NCBI GenBank assembly: GCA_913054205.1
Contig: CAJXJM010000164.1
Location: forward strand, 1 to 6,145
Reading direction: 5' to 3'
From: an uncultured Rhodospirillaceae bacterium
GTDB taxonomy: Bacteria; Pseudomonadota; Alphaproteobacteria; Rhodospirillales; UBA2165
Length of the DNA stretch: 6,145 bases
Shown here: positions 1 to 6,145 of the stretch, piece after piece
Position numbering within the stretch: the first letter of the stretch is position 1
Layout of the letters: the number at the start of each line of letters is the position of its first letter
Position numbers and translations under genes: made by a program
Notes under the pieces: model-generated
The model's database searches: none
What the model was told of the DNA's origin: nothing
Seen by the model: only the letters and a program-made list of their open reading frames with translations

Positions 1-11
1 GCATCAGTCAT
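1..11 (-). CDS. Possible start of a further minus-strand gene (cut by left edge)
   Basis: On the minus strand an ATG lies at positions 11-9 and is followed by Thr, Asp and the first bases of another codon before the window ends. It begins 17 nt after the stop codon of the kynureninase-like gene. A purine-rich GGTGGTG (positions 20-14) sits just upstream, although its spacing to the ATG is very short for a ribosome binding site. The close, same-strand placement would fit an operon continuing leftwards. Only three full codons are visible, so neither the product nor the reality of the gene can be established. Confidence 0.2.
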
Positions 12-28
12 TGCACCACCATGGTAAC

Positions 29-1288
29 CTAAATTGCAACTTTTTCATATTTTTGATCGCGCCATTTTTCGGTGGTCAGAACGTCCTTGATGATCTTCAC
101 CGCATTCCAGACGTCTTCGTGATTGTGATAGAGCGGGCCGAGACCCAAGCGAATTGAATCGGGATAGCGAAAGGATAAAATCAATCCGTTATCGACCAGA
201 GCTTCGGAGACCGGGCCGGCGCCATCGTGGCGAAAAGCAACATGTCCGCCGCGCTCATCGTAATTCTTTGGCGAGATAACGGCTGCGCCTAACGGCCCGC
301 ATTCTTGCTCTATCAATTTGATCGTCATATCTGTCAGAGATTTATGTTTTGTGGCAACAGCCTTGCGGGTGACTCCGCGCCAGATTTCTGCGCTGGCGGC
401 AAATACTTCATTGGCAATAACCGAAGGTGTGCCGGTCAAATGGCTGGATGCGCCGCCAGCTGGCTCGAAGTCGGATAAAAATTTATTCCATTTTGCATGA
501 CCCATCCATCCGGCGATGGTCGGCCAGGCGGTTTTCTGATGGCTGGGGTTTAGGTAGAGGAAAGCCGGTCCACCGGGACCGCCGCACATATATTTATAGC
601 CGCAGCCAACAGCGAAGTCAGCGCCCGTTCCGCCTAAGTCGACATCCAACACGCCCGCCGATTGAGAGAGATCCCACAGCGTTAAGGCATCAACAGATTT
701 AGCCTTTTTGTTAATGTCGGCCATATCCCAACGCTCGCTTGACCGATAGTCGACATGGGTGAGGTAAAGCACAGCCACATCGTTATCCAGCATGTCCAAA
801 ATCTGCGCGCGGTCTTCGGCAATCCTGATTTGTCCGTCTACTTTTAAGGCTTTTAAGAGTTGCATAAAACCTTGAAGAACATGCATGTCTGTTGGAAAAT
901 TATGCGCTTCGGTGAGGATGACAGTGCCGCTATTGCGAATTTTCCAGGCATAACTCAAAAGTTTGAACAAATTGATGGTGGTATTGTCGCAGACCACCAC
1001 GTCGTTTGCGCCAGCTCCGATCATATGAGAAATATCGCCGCCCAATATGCGCGGTTTTTCGGCCCAATCTTCAGTTGTCCAGGAGCGCCGGCTTTGATCC
1101 CGCCAACACTCCGTCATTAAACGCTGAATTCGGTCTGGCACGTCAATCGGCATGGCACCGATCGAATTTGCGTCAAAATGGATGTTTCCTTTTGAAGAAA
1201 ATGCAAATTTGTCCCGCAATTTGGCGAGACTGTCTTCTGCATCCAGCTGGCGGCACATATCTAAAGTGATCGATGACGGTTGGCTCAT
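29..1288 (-). CDS. kynU: Kynureninase-like PLP-dependent hydrolase (aminotransferase class V fold)
   Basis: Related to kynureninase, a cytosolic PLP enzyme that hydrolyses L-kynurenine to anthranilate and alanine. Residues are numbered from an upstream ATG at 1318, which gives 429 aa. Visible family landmarks are the N-terminal LDAEDSLAKLRDKF (25-38), the FDANSIG turn (48-54), FPTD (141-144; F and D match the PLP-stacking Phe and the Asp of known kynureninases), HVDYR (188-192), Asp216 for the pyridine nitrogen, the PLP lysine Lys242 in GCGYKY, Trp271 in GWMGH, Thr297 in GTP and a C-terminal RLGLGPLY. The family His three residues after the Asp is Gln219 here (WDLSQSAG). I chose the internal ATG at 1288 (419 aa): it has a weak GAG upstream, it matches the usual length near 416 aa, and the ATG at 1318 lacks a Shine-Dalgarno and abuts the palindrome. 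Divergent from the hydantoinase operon, with no other kynurenine gene visible. The fold is certain; the substrate may not be kynurenine. Confidence 0.85.
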   Translation of the reverse strand: MSQPSSITLDMCRQLDAEDSLAKLRDKFAFSSKGNIHFDANSIGAMPIDVPDRIQRLMTECWRDQSRRSWTTEDWAEKPRILGGDISHMIGAGANDVVVCDNTTINLFKLLSYAWKIRNSGTVILTEAHNFPTDMHVLQGFMQLLKALKVDGQIRIAEDRAQILDMLDNDVAVLYLTHVDYRSSERWDMADINKKAKSVDALTLWDLSQSAGVLDVDLGGTGADFAVGCGYKYMCGGPGGPAFLYLNPSHQKTAWPTIAGWMGHAKWNKFLSDFEPAGGASSHLTGTPSVIANEVFAASAEIWRGVTRKAVATKHKSLTDMTIKLIEQECGPLGAAVISPKNYDERGGHVAFRHDGAGPVSEALVDNGLILSFRYPDSIRLGLGPLYHNHEDVWNAVKIIKDVLTTEKWRDQKYEKVAI

Positions 1289-1318
1289 GTATAACGGCTC
1301 AAATAAAATTAATTTCAT

Positions 1319-1389
1319 ATTTGCAATATTATTGCAAAAATATAGTGTAGTGTAATTAAAAGGATAAACCAGGGATTACTTTAGAGCAA
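1319..1389. promoter_or_regulatory. Divergent intergenic region with likely promoters for both units
   Basis: This short AT-rich stretch separates the leftward kynureninase-like gene from the rightward hyuA-like gene, so it, together with bases up to 1288, should hold both promoters. For the rightward unit, TATAGT (1341-1346) is a fair -10 box, and TTTGCA (1320-1325) lies 15 bp upstream as a poor -35. TGTAAT (1351-1356) is an alternative -10 without a well-spaced partner. For the leftward unit, TATATT on the minus strand (1344-1339) could be a -10 box with a weak TTATCC (1367-1362) 17 bp upstream. None of these is strong. A regulated or activator-dependent promoter would fit, but that is inference. 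Confidence 0.4.
1320..1338. promoter_or_regulatory. Perfect 19-bp palindrome, candidate operator
   Basis: The sequence TTTGCAATATTATTGCAAA consists of two exact 9-bp arms (1320-1328 and 1330-1338) around a single central T. Its position between two divergent genes, overlapping the possible -35 of the rightward promoter and lying just downstream of the possible -10 of the leftward one, is typical of a transcription factor site controlling both units. The TTGCAA half-sites in an AT-rich palindrome resemble sites bound by Lrp/AsnC-type regulators of amino-acid catabolism, but other dimeric regulators (MarR, GntR and similar) cannot be excluded. No regulator gene is visible in the window. The arms are too AT-rich, and lack the T tract, for an intrinsic terminator. 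Confidence 0.55.
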
Positions 1390-3498
1390 ATGGGAAAATC
1401 ACCCACCAATCGATTGGCTGCAGATATCGGCGGCACGTTTACCGATGTTGTTCTCGATACTGCGTCGGGTCGTTTTACGACGAAGGTCTTAACAACGTCG
1501 CAAGCGCCGGAACGAGGTGTGGTTGAAGGTGTTGAATTGGTGTTGAACGACGCTGGTATCTTGCCCGAGCAGATTGACATTTTTGTTCACGGCACCACCT
1601 TGGCAACCAATGCACTGATCGAACGCAAGGGCGCAAAAACAGCTTTTATAACGACCGAAGGGTTTCGTGACATTCTTGAAATGGGATTTGAGAAACGTTT
1701 CGAGCATTATGATGTCTTTTTAGATAAGCCTGAGCCGTTGGTCCCACGCAGTTTGCGCATCCCGGTGATAGAACGAATTTCTGCCAGAGGTCAGATACTG
1801 CTACCGCTCGATACCAAACAGGTAGAGAAAATTGCGGAACAGTTGAAAGCCCAGGGCATTGAAGCGGTGGCAATCGGATTAATGCATTCTTATGCCTATC
1901 CGGATCACGAACTAAAAATCCGCGACATTTTAAGCAAGAAATTACCAGACGCCACGATCTGCCTGTCGAGTGAAGTCTGCCCCGAACTCAGAGAGTATGA
2001 GCGTTTTTCGACAACCTGCGCCAATGCTTACGTGCGCCCGCAAATGTCGGGCTATCTTCTCCGCCTTGAAAATATGTTTCGCGACCTAAAAATGACATGT
2101 CCGATTTTCTTGATGATGTCCGGCGGCGGTCTAACTACATTAGAAATTGCCGCGAAGTTTCCTGTTCGTCTTATTGAATCCGGGCCGGCGGGCGGCGCTA
2201 TTCTTGCCGGTCAGATTGCAATGGAATGTGGTCTCAAAGATGCTCTTTCATTTGATATGGGCGGCACGACCGCAAAAATATGCCTGATTGAAAACGGTGT
2301 GCCTGAGCGTTCCCGCACATTTGAAGTTGCGCGCATTTATCGCAATATGAAAGGCAGCGGCCTGCCGGTACGAATTCCGGTTATTGAAATGGTGGAAATT
2401 GGGGCCGGGGGCGGCTCCATCGCTCGGGTCGATGACATGGGGCGCATCACTGTTGGCCCCGATAGTGCAGGTTCTGAGCCAGGTCCGGCCTGCTATGGGC
2501 GCGGCGGAACTCATGCCACCGTGACTGACGCCAATTTGGCCCTTGGCAAATTGGATCCTGATCACTTTGCCGGCGGTAAAATATCTCTCAATGCGACAAA
2601 TTCAAATGAGGTTCTGGCCAAAGATATTGGCGAGCCGCTAAATCTCCAGGACCATTGGTCGGCGGTTGGCATTGCCGAAATGGTTGAAGAAAATATGGCA
2701 AATGCAGCACGGGTTCACGCGATTGAACGCGGTAAGGTTATTGGCCAGCATACCATGGTGGCCTTTGGCGGCGGAGCGCCGCTTCATGCCGGGCGCCTCG
2801 CTCAAAAACTCGGCATTCAATCCGTCGTCATTCCAAAAGGCGCCGGTGTCGGCTCTGCCATCGGATTTCTTTTAGCGCCGATTTCCTTCGAAGTGGTTCG
2901 ATCCTTTGCGATGGAATTTAACCAATTCGATGCCGGCCTTCTCAACACCATGCTAAATGAAATGCGATTAGAGGCCTTAGCAGTCGTTGAAAAAGGCATC
3001 ACCAAAAATGATCAATTGGTGACAACTCGGATTGCTGAAATTCGCTATGTTGGCCAAGGTCATGACTTGCGTGTTGCTTTAAAAGAGGGCGCGTTGAACG
3101 AGGGGGACGCCAAGGAGCTGCGCGCCGAATTTGAAAAATTATATAAAAGCATTTACGGGCTAACCATTGATGACATGGACGTGCAAAGTGTTTCTTGGTC
3201 CGTAACCGTTGCGACAAAGACACCTGTTCCGCCAAAAGCAGATCGTTTGCCTGCGCAACCGATCACCCACAACAATGGTAGCCGACAGCTTTATGACGCG
3301 GGCTTGGAAGCTATGGCCGACAGCCCGGTCCACTGGCGGTTTGATCTTGAGCCAGGGAGCGAAATCATCGGCCCCGCCATTATTGCAGAAAATGAAACCA
3401 CGACAATTGTCCCGGCGAATTTCAAAGCCAGCATCAATTCACTTGGTTACATCGTGATGAACGACATTTCCGGTGGGAGTGCTGTCCATGGCGAGTAA
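1390..3498 (+). CDS. hyuA: Hydantoinase/oxoprolinase family subunit A (ATP-dependent, HyuA-like)
   Basis: The predicted 702-aa protein is the ATP-using subunit of an N-methylhydantoinase/5-oxoprolinase-type enzyme, which phosphorylates a cyclic amide or imide so that the ring can be hydrolysed together with subunit B. The order is an N-terminal Hydant_A_N domain (about 8-185) with the actin-like phosphate motif DIGGTFTD (12-19) and HGTTLATNALIERKG (67-81); a central Hydantoinase_A domain (about 205-490) with a second phosphate motif FDMGGTTAK (288-296), the EIGAGGGSIA loop (336-345), the glycine-rich segment from GPDSAGSEPGPACYG (356-370) and FGGGAPLHA (459-467); and a C-terminal domain from about 505. 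Length is normal for the family. The ATG at 1390 places DIGGT at the expected distance, but only AGAG three bases upstream resembles a ribosome binding site. The gene overlaps hyuB by 11 nt. Acetophenone carboxylase and caprolactamase subunits share this fold, so the substrate remains open. Confidence 0.9.
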   Translation: MGKSPTNRLAADIGGTFTDVVLDTASGRFTTKVLTTSQAPERGVVEGVELVLNDAGILPEQIDIFVHGTTLATNALIERKGAKTAFITTEGFRDILEMGFEKRFEHYDVFLDKPEPLVPRSLRIPVIERISARGQILLPLDTKQVEKIAEQLKAQGIEAVAIGLMHSYAYPDHELKIRDILSKKLPDATICLSSEVCPELREYERFSTTCANAYVRPQMSGYLLRLENMFRDLKMTCPIFLMMSGGGLTTLEIAAKFPVRLIESGPAGGAILAGQIAMECGLKDALSFDMGGTTAKICLIENGVPERSRTFEVARIYRNMKGSGLPVRIPVIEMVEIGAGGGSIARVDDMGRITVGPDSAGSEPGPACYGRGGTHATVTDANLALGKLDPDHFAGGKISLNATNSNEVLAKDIGEPLNLQDHWSAVGIAEMVEENMANAARVHAIERGKVIGQHTMVAFGGGAPLHAGRLAQKLGIQSVVIPKGAGVGSAIGFLLAPISFEVVRSFAMEFNQFDAGLLNTMLNEMRLEALAVVEKGITKNDQLVTTRIAEIRYVGQGHDLRVALKEGALNEGDAKELRAEFEKLYKSIYGLTIDDMDVQSVSWSVTVATKTPVPPKADRLPAQPITHNNGSRQLYDAGLEAMADSPVHWRFDLEPGSEIIGPAIIAENETTTIVPANFKASINSLGYIVMNDISGGSAVHGE
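3475..3479 (+). promoter_or_regulatory. Ribosome binding site deciding the hyuB start
   Basis: GGGAG lies inside the 3' end of hyuA, 8 nt before the ATG at 3488. It supports that ATG over the in-frame GTG at 3473, which overlaps this site and would add only five residues. The resulting 11-nt overlap suggests translational coupling of the two subunits. Confidence 0.6.
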
Positions 3499-5164
3499 AA
3501 CCAACCAAGCGCTGGAAAAAATCCACCAACAAGTCATGTGGAACCGATTGATCGCCGTCGTTGAAGAGCAGGCTCAAGCAATATTGCGAACTGCTTTTGG
3601 CTCTATTGTACGTGAAGCGGGCGACTTGTCTGCCGGTGTTTATGATCTCGAAGGACGCATGATTGCCCAGGCTGTGACCGGAACGCCGGGTCACGTTAAT
3701 ACCATGGCGCGTGCGGTTGAACATTTTTTGGTGAGATTTCCGGTCGAGACTATGAAACCGGGCGATGTTTTTGTGACCAATGATCCCTGGCTCGGTACGG
3801 GTCACTTATTTGATTTTGTTGTTGTGTCGCCAGCCTACTACAAGGGCCAGCCTGTTGCCCTATTTGCGTCAACCTGTCACGTCATCGATGTCGGCGGCCG
3901 AGGGTTTTCTGCCGAAGCAAATTCGATTTACGAAGAAGGCGTCAACATACCGCATCTGAAATTGCGAAATGCCGGTGAGTTGAACCAGGATTTTTTTACC
4001 ATCCTTCTCGCCAATAGCCGTAATCCAGTTGAAGTAAAAGGCGACATTCTGTCGTTGGTCAGCTGCAATGATACCGGTGAGGCGCGTCTCAAGGAAATGA
4101 TGGCCGAGTTTAAATTATCGAGCCTCGCACCGCTGGCAAATTTCATCATCGATAATTCCCGCGACGCCATGATTAAGGCGATCAAGAACGTGCCAAACGG
4201 CAAATATGCGACAGACATGGAGTTGGATGGATTTGAGGCGCCGATTTATATCAAAGCCGAAATGGAGGTCTCTGACCAAGATATCGTGATTGATTTTGCC
4301 GGCACGTCTAGAGCTTCAAGGTATGGGATTAATTCGCCGCTTTGTTACACCGAGGCTTATACCTGCTTTGGCTTGAAATGCATCGTCGCGCCCTCCGTTC
4401 CGAACAATCATGGCTCCTTAAGTGTCTTCAGTGTCAAAGCCGAAGAGGGGTCTGCTGTTCATCCGCTTCATCCCAGCCCGGTGGCGGCGCGCCATGTTAT
4501 TGGTCAAATGTTACCTGACGTCGCCTTTGGCTGTCTCGCCAAAGCTCTGCCGGGCCAAATTCCAGGAGAAAGTTCGGGCAGCATCTGGGTTTTACCGCTC
4601 GCTAATGTCGGGACTGAGACCGCCAAAACCACGGGAGATAATTCATCTCGGTTTAACGTTATGAATGTTGCCATGGGCGGCGTTGGTGCCAGACCCGGAA
4701 AAGATGGATTGGCCGTTACCGCTTTTCCGAGCGGCGTGGGTGCCATACCGATTGAAGTGACAGAGACCGAGTCGCCAATTGTTTTTTGGCGAAAAGAATT
4801 CTTAGCGGATTCTGGTGGGCCCGGCGCCTTTCGAGGCGGGCTTGGCCAGGTTATTGAAATTGGCAATACCGAAGACCATCCTTTTACGATTTCAGCGGCA
4901 ACTTTTGACCGCAGGCGTAATCCGCCGCGCGGCCGTGACGGCGGGCAGGTTGGCGGCGTTGGCAATGCGCGCCTCGCCTCTGGGCCACAATTTACCGATA
5001 AAGCTATTCATACCGTCCCCCAAGGTGATCGCCTTATTGTGAAATTGCCGGGAGGTGGCGGCTTGGGTGATCCACACGATAGAAGCGAAGATATGATACG
5101 CGCCGATTTGGAAGCAGGATACGTAACCGAAGAAGGTGCAAAGAGAGATTACAATTTTAAATAA
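3488..5164 (+). CDS. hyuB: Hydantoinase/oxoprolinase family subunit B (HyuB-like)
   Basis: The predicted 558-aa protein is the partner of the preceding HyuA-like subunit and belongs to the Hydantoinase_B family, which carries the hydrolytic part of ATP-dependent N-methylhydantoinase, oxoprolinase and caprolactamase complexes. Seen in order: GDLSAGVYD (45-53), TPGHVNTM (66-73), GDVFVTNDPWLGTGHLFD (92-109), CHVIDVGG (130-137), the GGVGARPGKDG region before residue 420, GGPGAFRGGLGQ (443-454) and the C-terminal PGGGGLGDP (521-529). Asp46, His106, Asp109, His131 and Asp134 are reasonable candidates for the metal site known in this family, though I assign them by motif only. There is no signal peptide, so it should be cytosolic. 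The length is usual. Start chosen at ATG 3488 because of the GGGAG upstream; a GTG at 3473 is the alternative. The overlap with hyuA implies equal production of the two subunits. The natural substrate is not determined. Confidence 0.9.
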   Translation: MASKTNQALEKIHQQVMWNRLIAVVEEQAQAILRTAFGSIVREAGDLSAGVYDLEGRMIAQAVTGTPGHVNTMARAVEHFLVRFPVETMKPGDVFVTNDPWLGTGHLFDFVVVSPAYYKGQPVALFASTCHVIDVGGRGFSAEANSIYEEGVNIPHLKLRNAGELNQDFFTILLANSRNPVEVKGDILSLVSCNDTGEARLKEMMAEFKLSSLAPLANFIIDNSRDAMIKAIKNVPNGKYATDMELDGFEAPIYIKAEMEVSDQDIVIDFAGTSRASRYGINSPLCYTEAYTCFGLKCIVAPSVPNNHGSLSVFSVKAEEGSAVHPLHPSPVAARHVIGQMLPDVAFGCLAKALPGQIPGESSGSIWVLPLANVGTETAKTTGDNSSRFNVMNVAMGGVGARPGKDGLAVTAFPSGVGAIPIEVTETESPIVFWRKEFLADSGGPGAFRGGLGQVIEIGNTEDHPFTISAATFDRRRNPPRGRDGGQVGGVGNARLASGPQFTDKAIHTVPQGDRLIVKLPGGGGLGDPHDRSEDMIRADLEAGYVTEEGAKRDYNFK

Positions 5165-5209
5165 TAGACCTCAATAATTTGGATGAGGCATTCACTTAAC
5201 TGAAACAAT

Positions 5210-5214
5210 GGAGA
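5210..5214 (+). promoter_or_regulatory. Ribosome binding site of the TRAP receptor gene
   Basis: GGAGA lies 6 nt before the ATG at 5221. It is the best Shine-Dalgarno in the window, consistent with the strong translation expected for an abundant periplasmic binding protein. The 56 nt between hyuB and this gene contain no convincing promoter or terminator, so read-through from hyuB is likely. Confidence 0.65.
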
Positions 5215-5220
5215 CATCAA

Positions 5221-6145
5221 ATGAACAAACACTTTAAATTAGTACTCGCGGCAAGCGCCGCACTGATGCTGTCAGCTGGATTTGCGGTTGTAGCCTCTGC
5301 ACAAAATATGAAAGTCGGCCTGATGCTCAAGAAAGGCTTTCCTGGCGCAGCTCCGGTTAATGGCATGTATGAATTTTTTAAGTCCGAAGTTGAGAAGGGC
5401 TCGGGCGGAAAGATCAAAGTTGATATCGTCTATGGCGGTGCCCTCGGCAAACCAAACGAGCGCTTAAATCAAGTGCGCCGCGGCATCATTCAAATGTCGG
5501 ATGCATCGGATGGCAATTACGCATCCATTTATAAAGACATCCAAGTTCTATCGATGCCGTATTTGTTCCCGGATGAAAAAACTGCCTGGAAATTGCTCGA
5601 CGGTCATATCGGCGATCAAATGGCAGAAGGTATCCGCAAGAAAACCGGCATCCGTGTTTTGGGCTGGTGGGAATCAGGCGGCTTTAAACATTACAGCTCA
5701 AACAAAGCAATCCGTAAGCCGGATGATATGAAAGGCTTGAAGATGCGGGTTATGGCACCGATCTTTGGTATTCCTGTCACCACCTTAGGCGGTTCTGCAA
5801 CGCCCATTTCATTCCCTGAACTCTATACGTCGTTGAAAACAGGTGTCGTGGACGGCCAAGATAATGCGGTCTGGGTGTTTAACCTCATCAAACTTTATGA
5901 GGTGCAGAAATATCTGATGCTTGATGGCCACATTTATTCTTTCGGCCCGCTCGCCATTAATGACAAATGGTTCAATGGCCTTTCAGCGAAATTGAAGAAA
6001 GTTGTTTCAGAGGCCGGCGCTAAAGCGGTTGCCCGTAATCGTCTGGAATCCCGCGCAGCGGAAGGCAAGAGTATCGCCAAAGCAAAAGAAAAAGGTGTCA
6101 CGGTTATTCCTTTCACCAGGGCGATGAAAGATGCATTTGCCATTC
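5221..6145 (+). CDS. dctP: TRAP transporter solute-binding protein, DctP family (3' end cut by window)
   Basis: This is the periplasmic receptor of a tripartite ATP-independent periplasmic (TRAP) transporter, which hands a substrate, usually a carboxylate, to DctQ/DctM membrane subunits driven by an ion gradient. An export signal is clear: a basic start (MNKHFK), a hydrophobic core (about 7-24) and an Ala-Ser-Ala cleavage site after residue 27. Family features follow: LGKPNERLNQVRRG (75-88), SMPYLFP (111-117), GLKMRV with Arg176 at the place of the conserved Arg that usually pairs with the substrate carboxylate, and ELYTSLKTGVVDGQDN ending at Asn215. The frame stays open for 308 codons to the window edge; family members run about 320-360 aa, so only a short C-terminus is missing. 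The usual ENP after VDGQ reads DNA here (residues 214-216). It follows hyuB on the same strand and probably supplies the hydantoinase substrate; dctQ and dctM would be expected to the right, outside the window. Confidence 0.92.
   Translation, partial: MNKHFKLVLAASAALMLSAGFAVVASAQNMKVGLMLKKGFPGAAPVNGMYEFFKSEVEKGSGGKIKVDIVYGGALGKPNERLNQVRRGIIQMSDASDGNYASIYKDIQVLSMPYLFPDEKTAWKLLDGHIGDQMAEGIRKKTGIRVLGWWESGGFKHYSSNKAIRKPDDMKGLKMRVMAPIFGIPVTTLGGSATPISFPELYTSLKTGVVDGQDNAVWVFNLIKLYEVQKYLMLDGHIYSFGPLAINDKWFNGLSAKLKKVVSEAGAKAVARNRLESRAAEGKSIAKAKEKGVTVIPFTRAMKDAFAI

Noticed and set aside
18..25. Palindrome ACCATGGT near the left edge
   Set aside because: At only 8 bp, and with no partner element, it is within what chance gives.
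860..1355. Overlapping plus-strand open frames opposite the 5' half of the kynureninase-like gene
   Set aside because: They are antisense shadows without ribosome binding sites or family motifs, while the minus-strand frame has clear kynureninase residues throughout.
2215..2221. Extra ATTGCAA half-site copies inside hyuA and near position 33
   Set aside because: They are single 7-mers inside coding sequence with no matching second arm, so they are not counted as further operator sites.
3434..3805. Minus-strand open frame (123 codons) across the hyuA/hyuB junction
   Set aside because: It is antisense to two conserved coding regions, its composition is unremarkable and no motif is visible.
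4504..4965. Long open frame on the minus strand (153 codons) inside hyuB
   Set aside because: It lies wholly antisense to a well-supported gene, is Pro/Ala/Ser-rich as expected from the complement of glycine-rich codons, and shows no recognisable domain.
5169..5188. Short inverted repeat CCTCA ... TGAGG between hyuB and the TRAP gene, a possible terminator
   Set aside because: The stem is only 5 bp with a 10-nt loop and is not followed by a run of T, so it is too weak for a terminator and compatible with chance.

Overview
The window is a compact catabolic and transport locus with three complete genes, one gene cut by the right edge, and possibly the first codons of a fifth at the left edge. 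The base composition is moderate (near 50% GC by eye). The protein types (ATP-dependent hydantoinase subunits, a TRAP periplasmic receptor, a kynureninase relative) suit a Gram-negative bacterium, most likely an alphaproteobacterium, perhaps marine. That placement is inference; no rRNA or other marker gene is present.

Layout: (1) positions 29-1288, minus strand, a kynureninase-like PLP enzyme. Just past its stop, positions 11-1 may hold the start of a further minus-strand gene. (2) Positions 1319-1389 form an AT-rich divergent intergenic region with a perfect 19-bp palindrome (1320-1338), a good candidate for a shared operator. (3) Plus strand: hyuA-like (1390-3498), hyuB-like (3488-5164, overlapping hyuA by 11 nt), then after 57 nt a TRAP-type solute-binding protein (5221 to beyond the right edge). 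These three appear to form one operon.

Proposed logic (inference): the TRAP receptor captures a small carboxylated compound in the periplasm. HyuA and HyuB form an ATP-dependent amidohydrolase that opens a cyclic amide or imide (hydantoin, oxoproline or lactam type). The divergent PLP enzyme may cleave a C-C bond in the ring-opened or a related product. The true substrate cannot be read from the sequence. The least ordinary points are the pairing of a kynureninase-like enzyme with a hydantoinase/TRAP operon, a His-to-Gln change beside its PLP pocket, and the palindrome between the two transcription units. No RNA genes, insertion sequences, CRISPR arrays or convincing terminators were seen.
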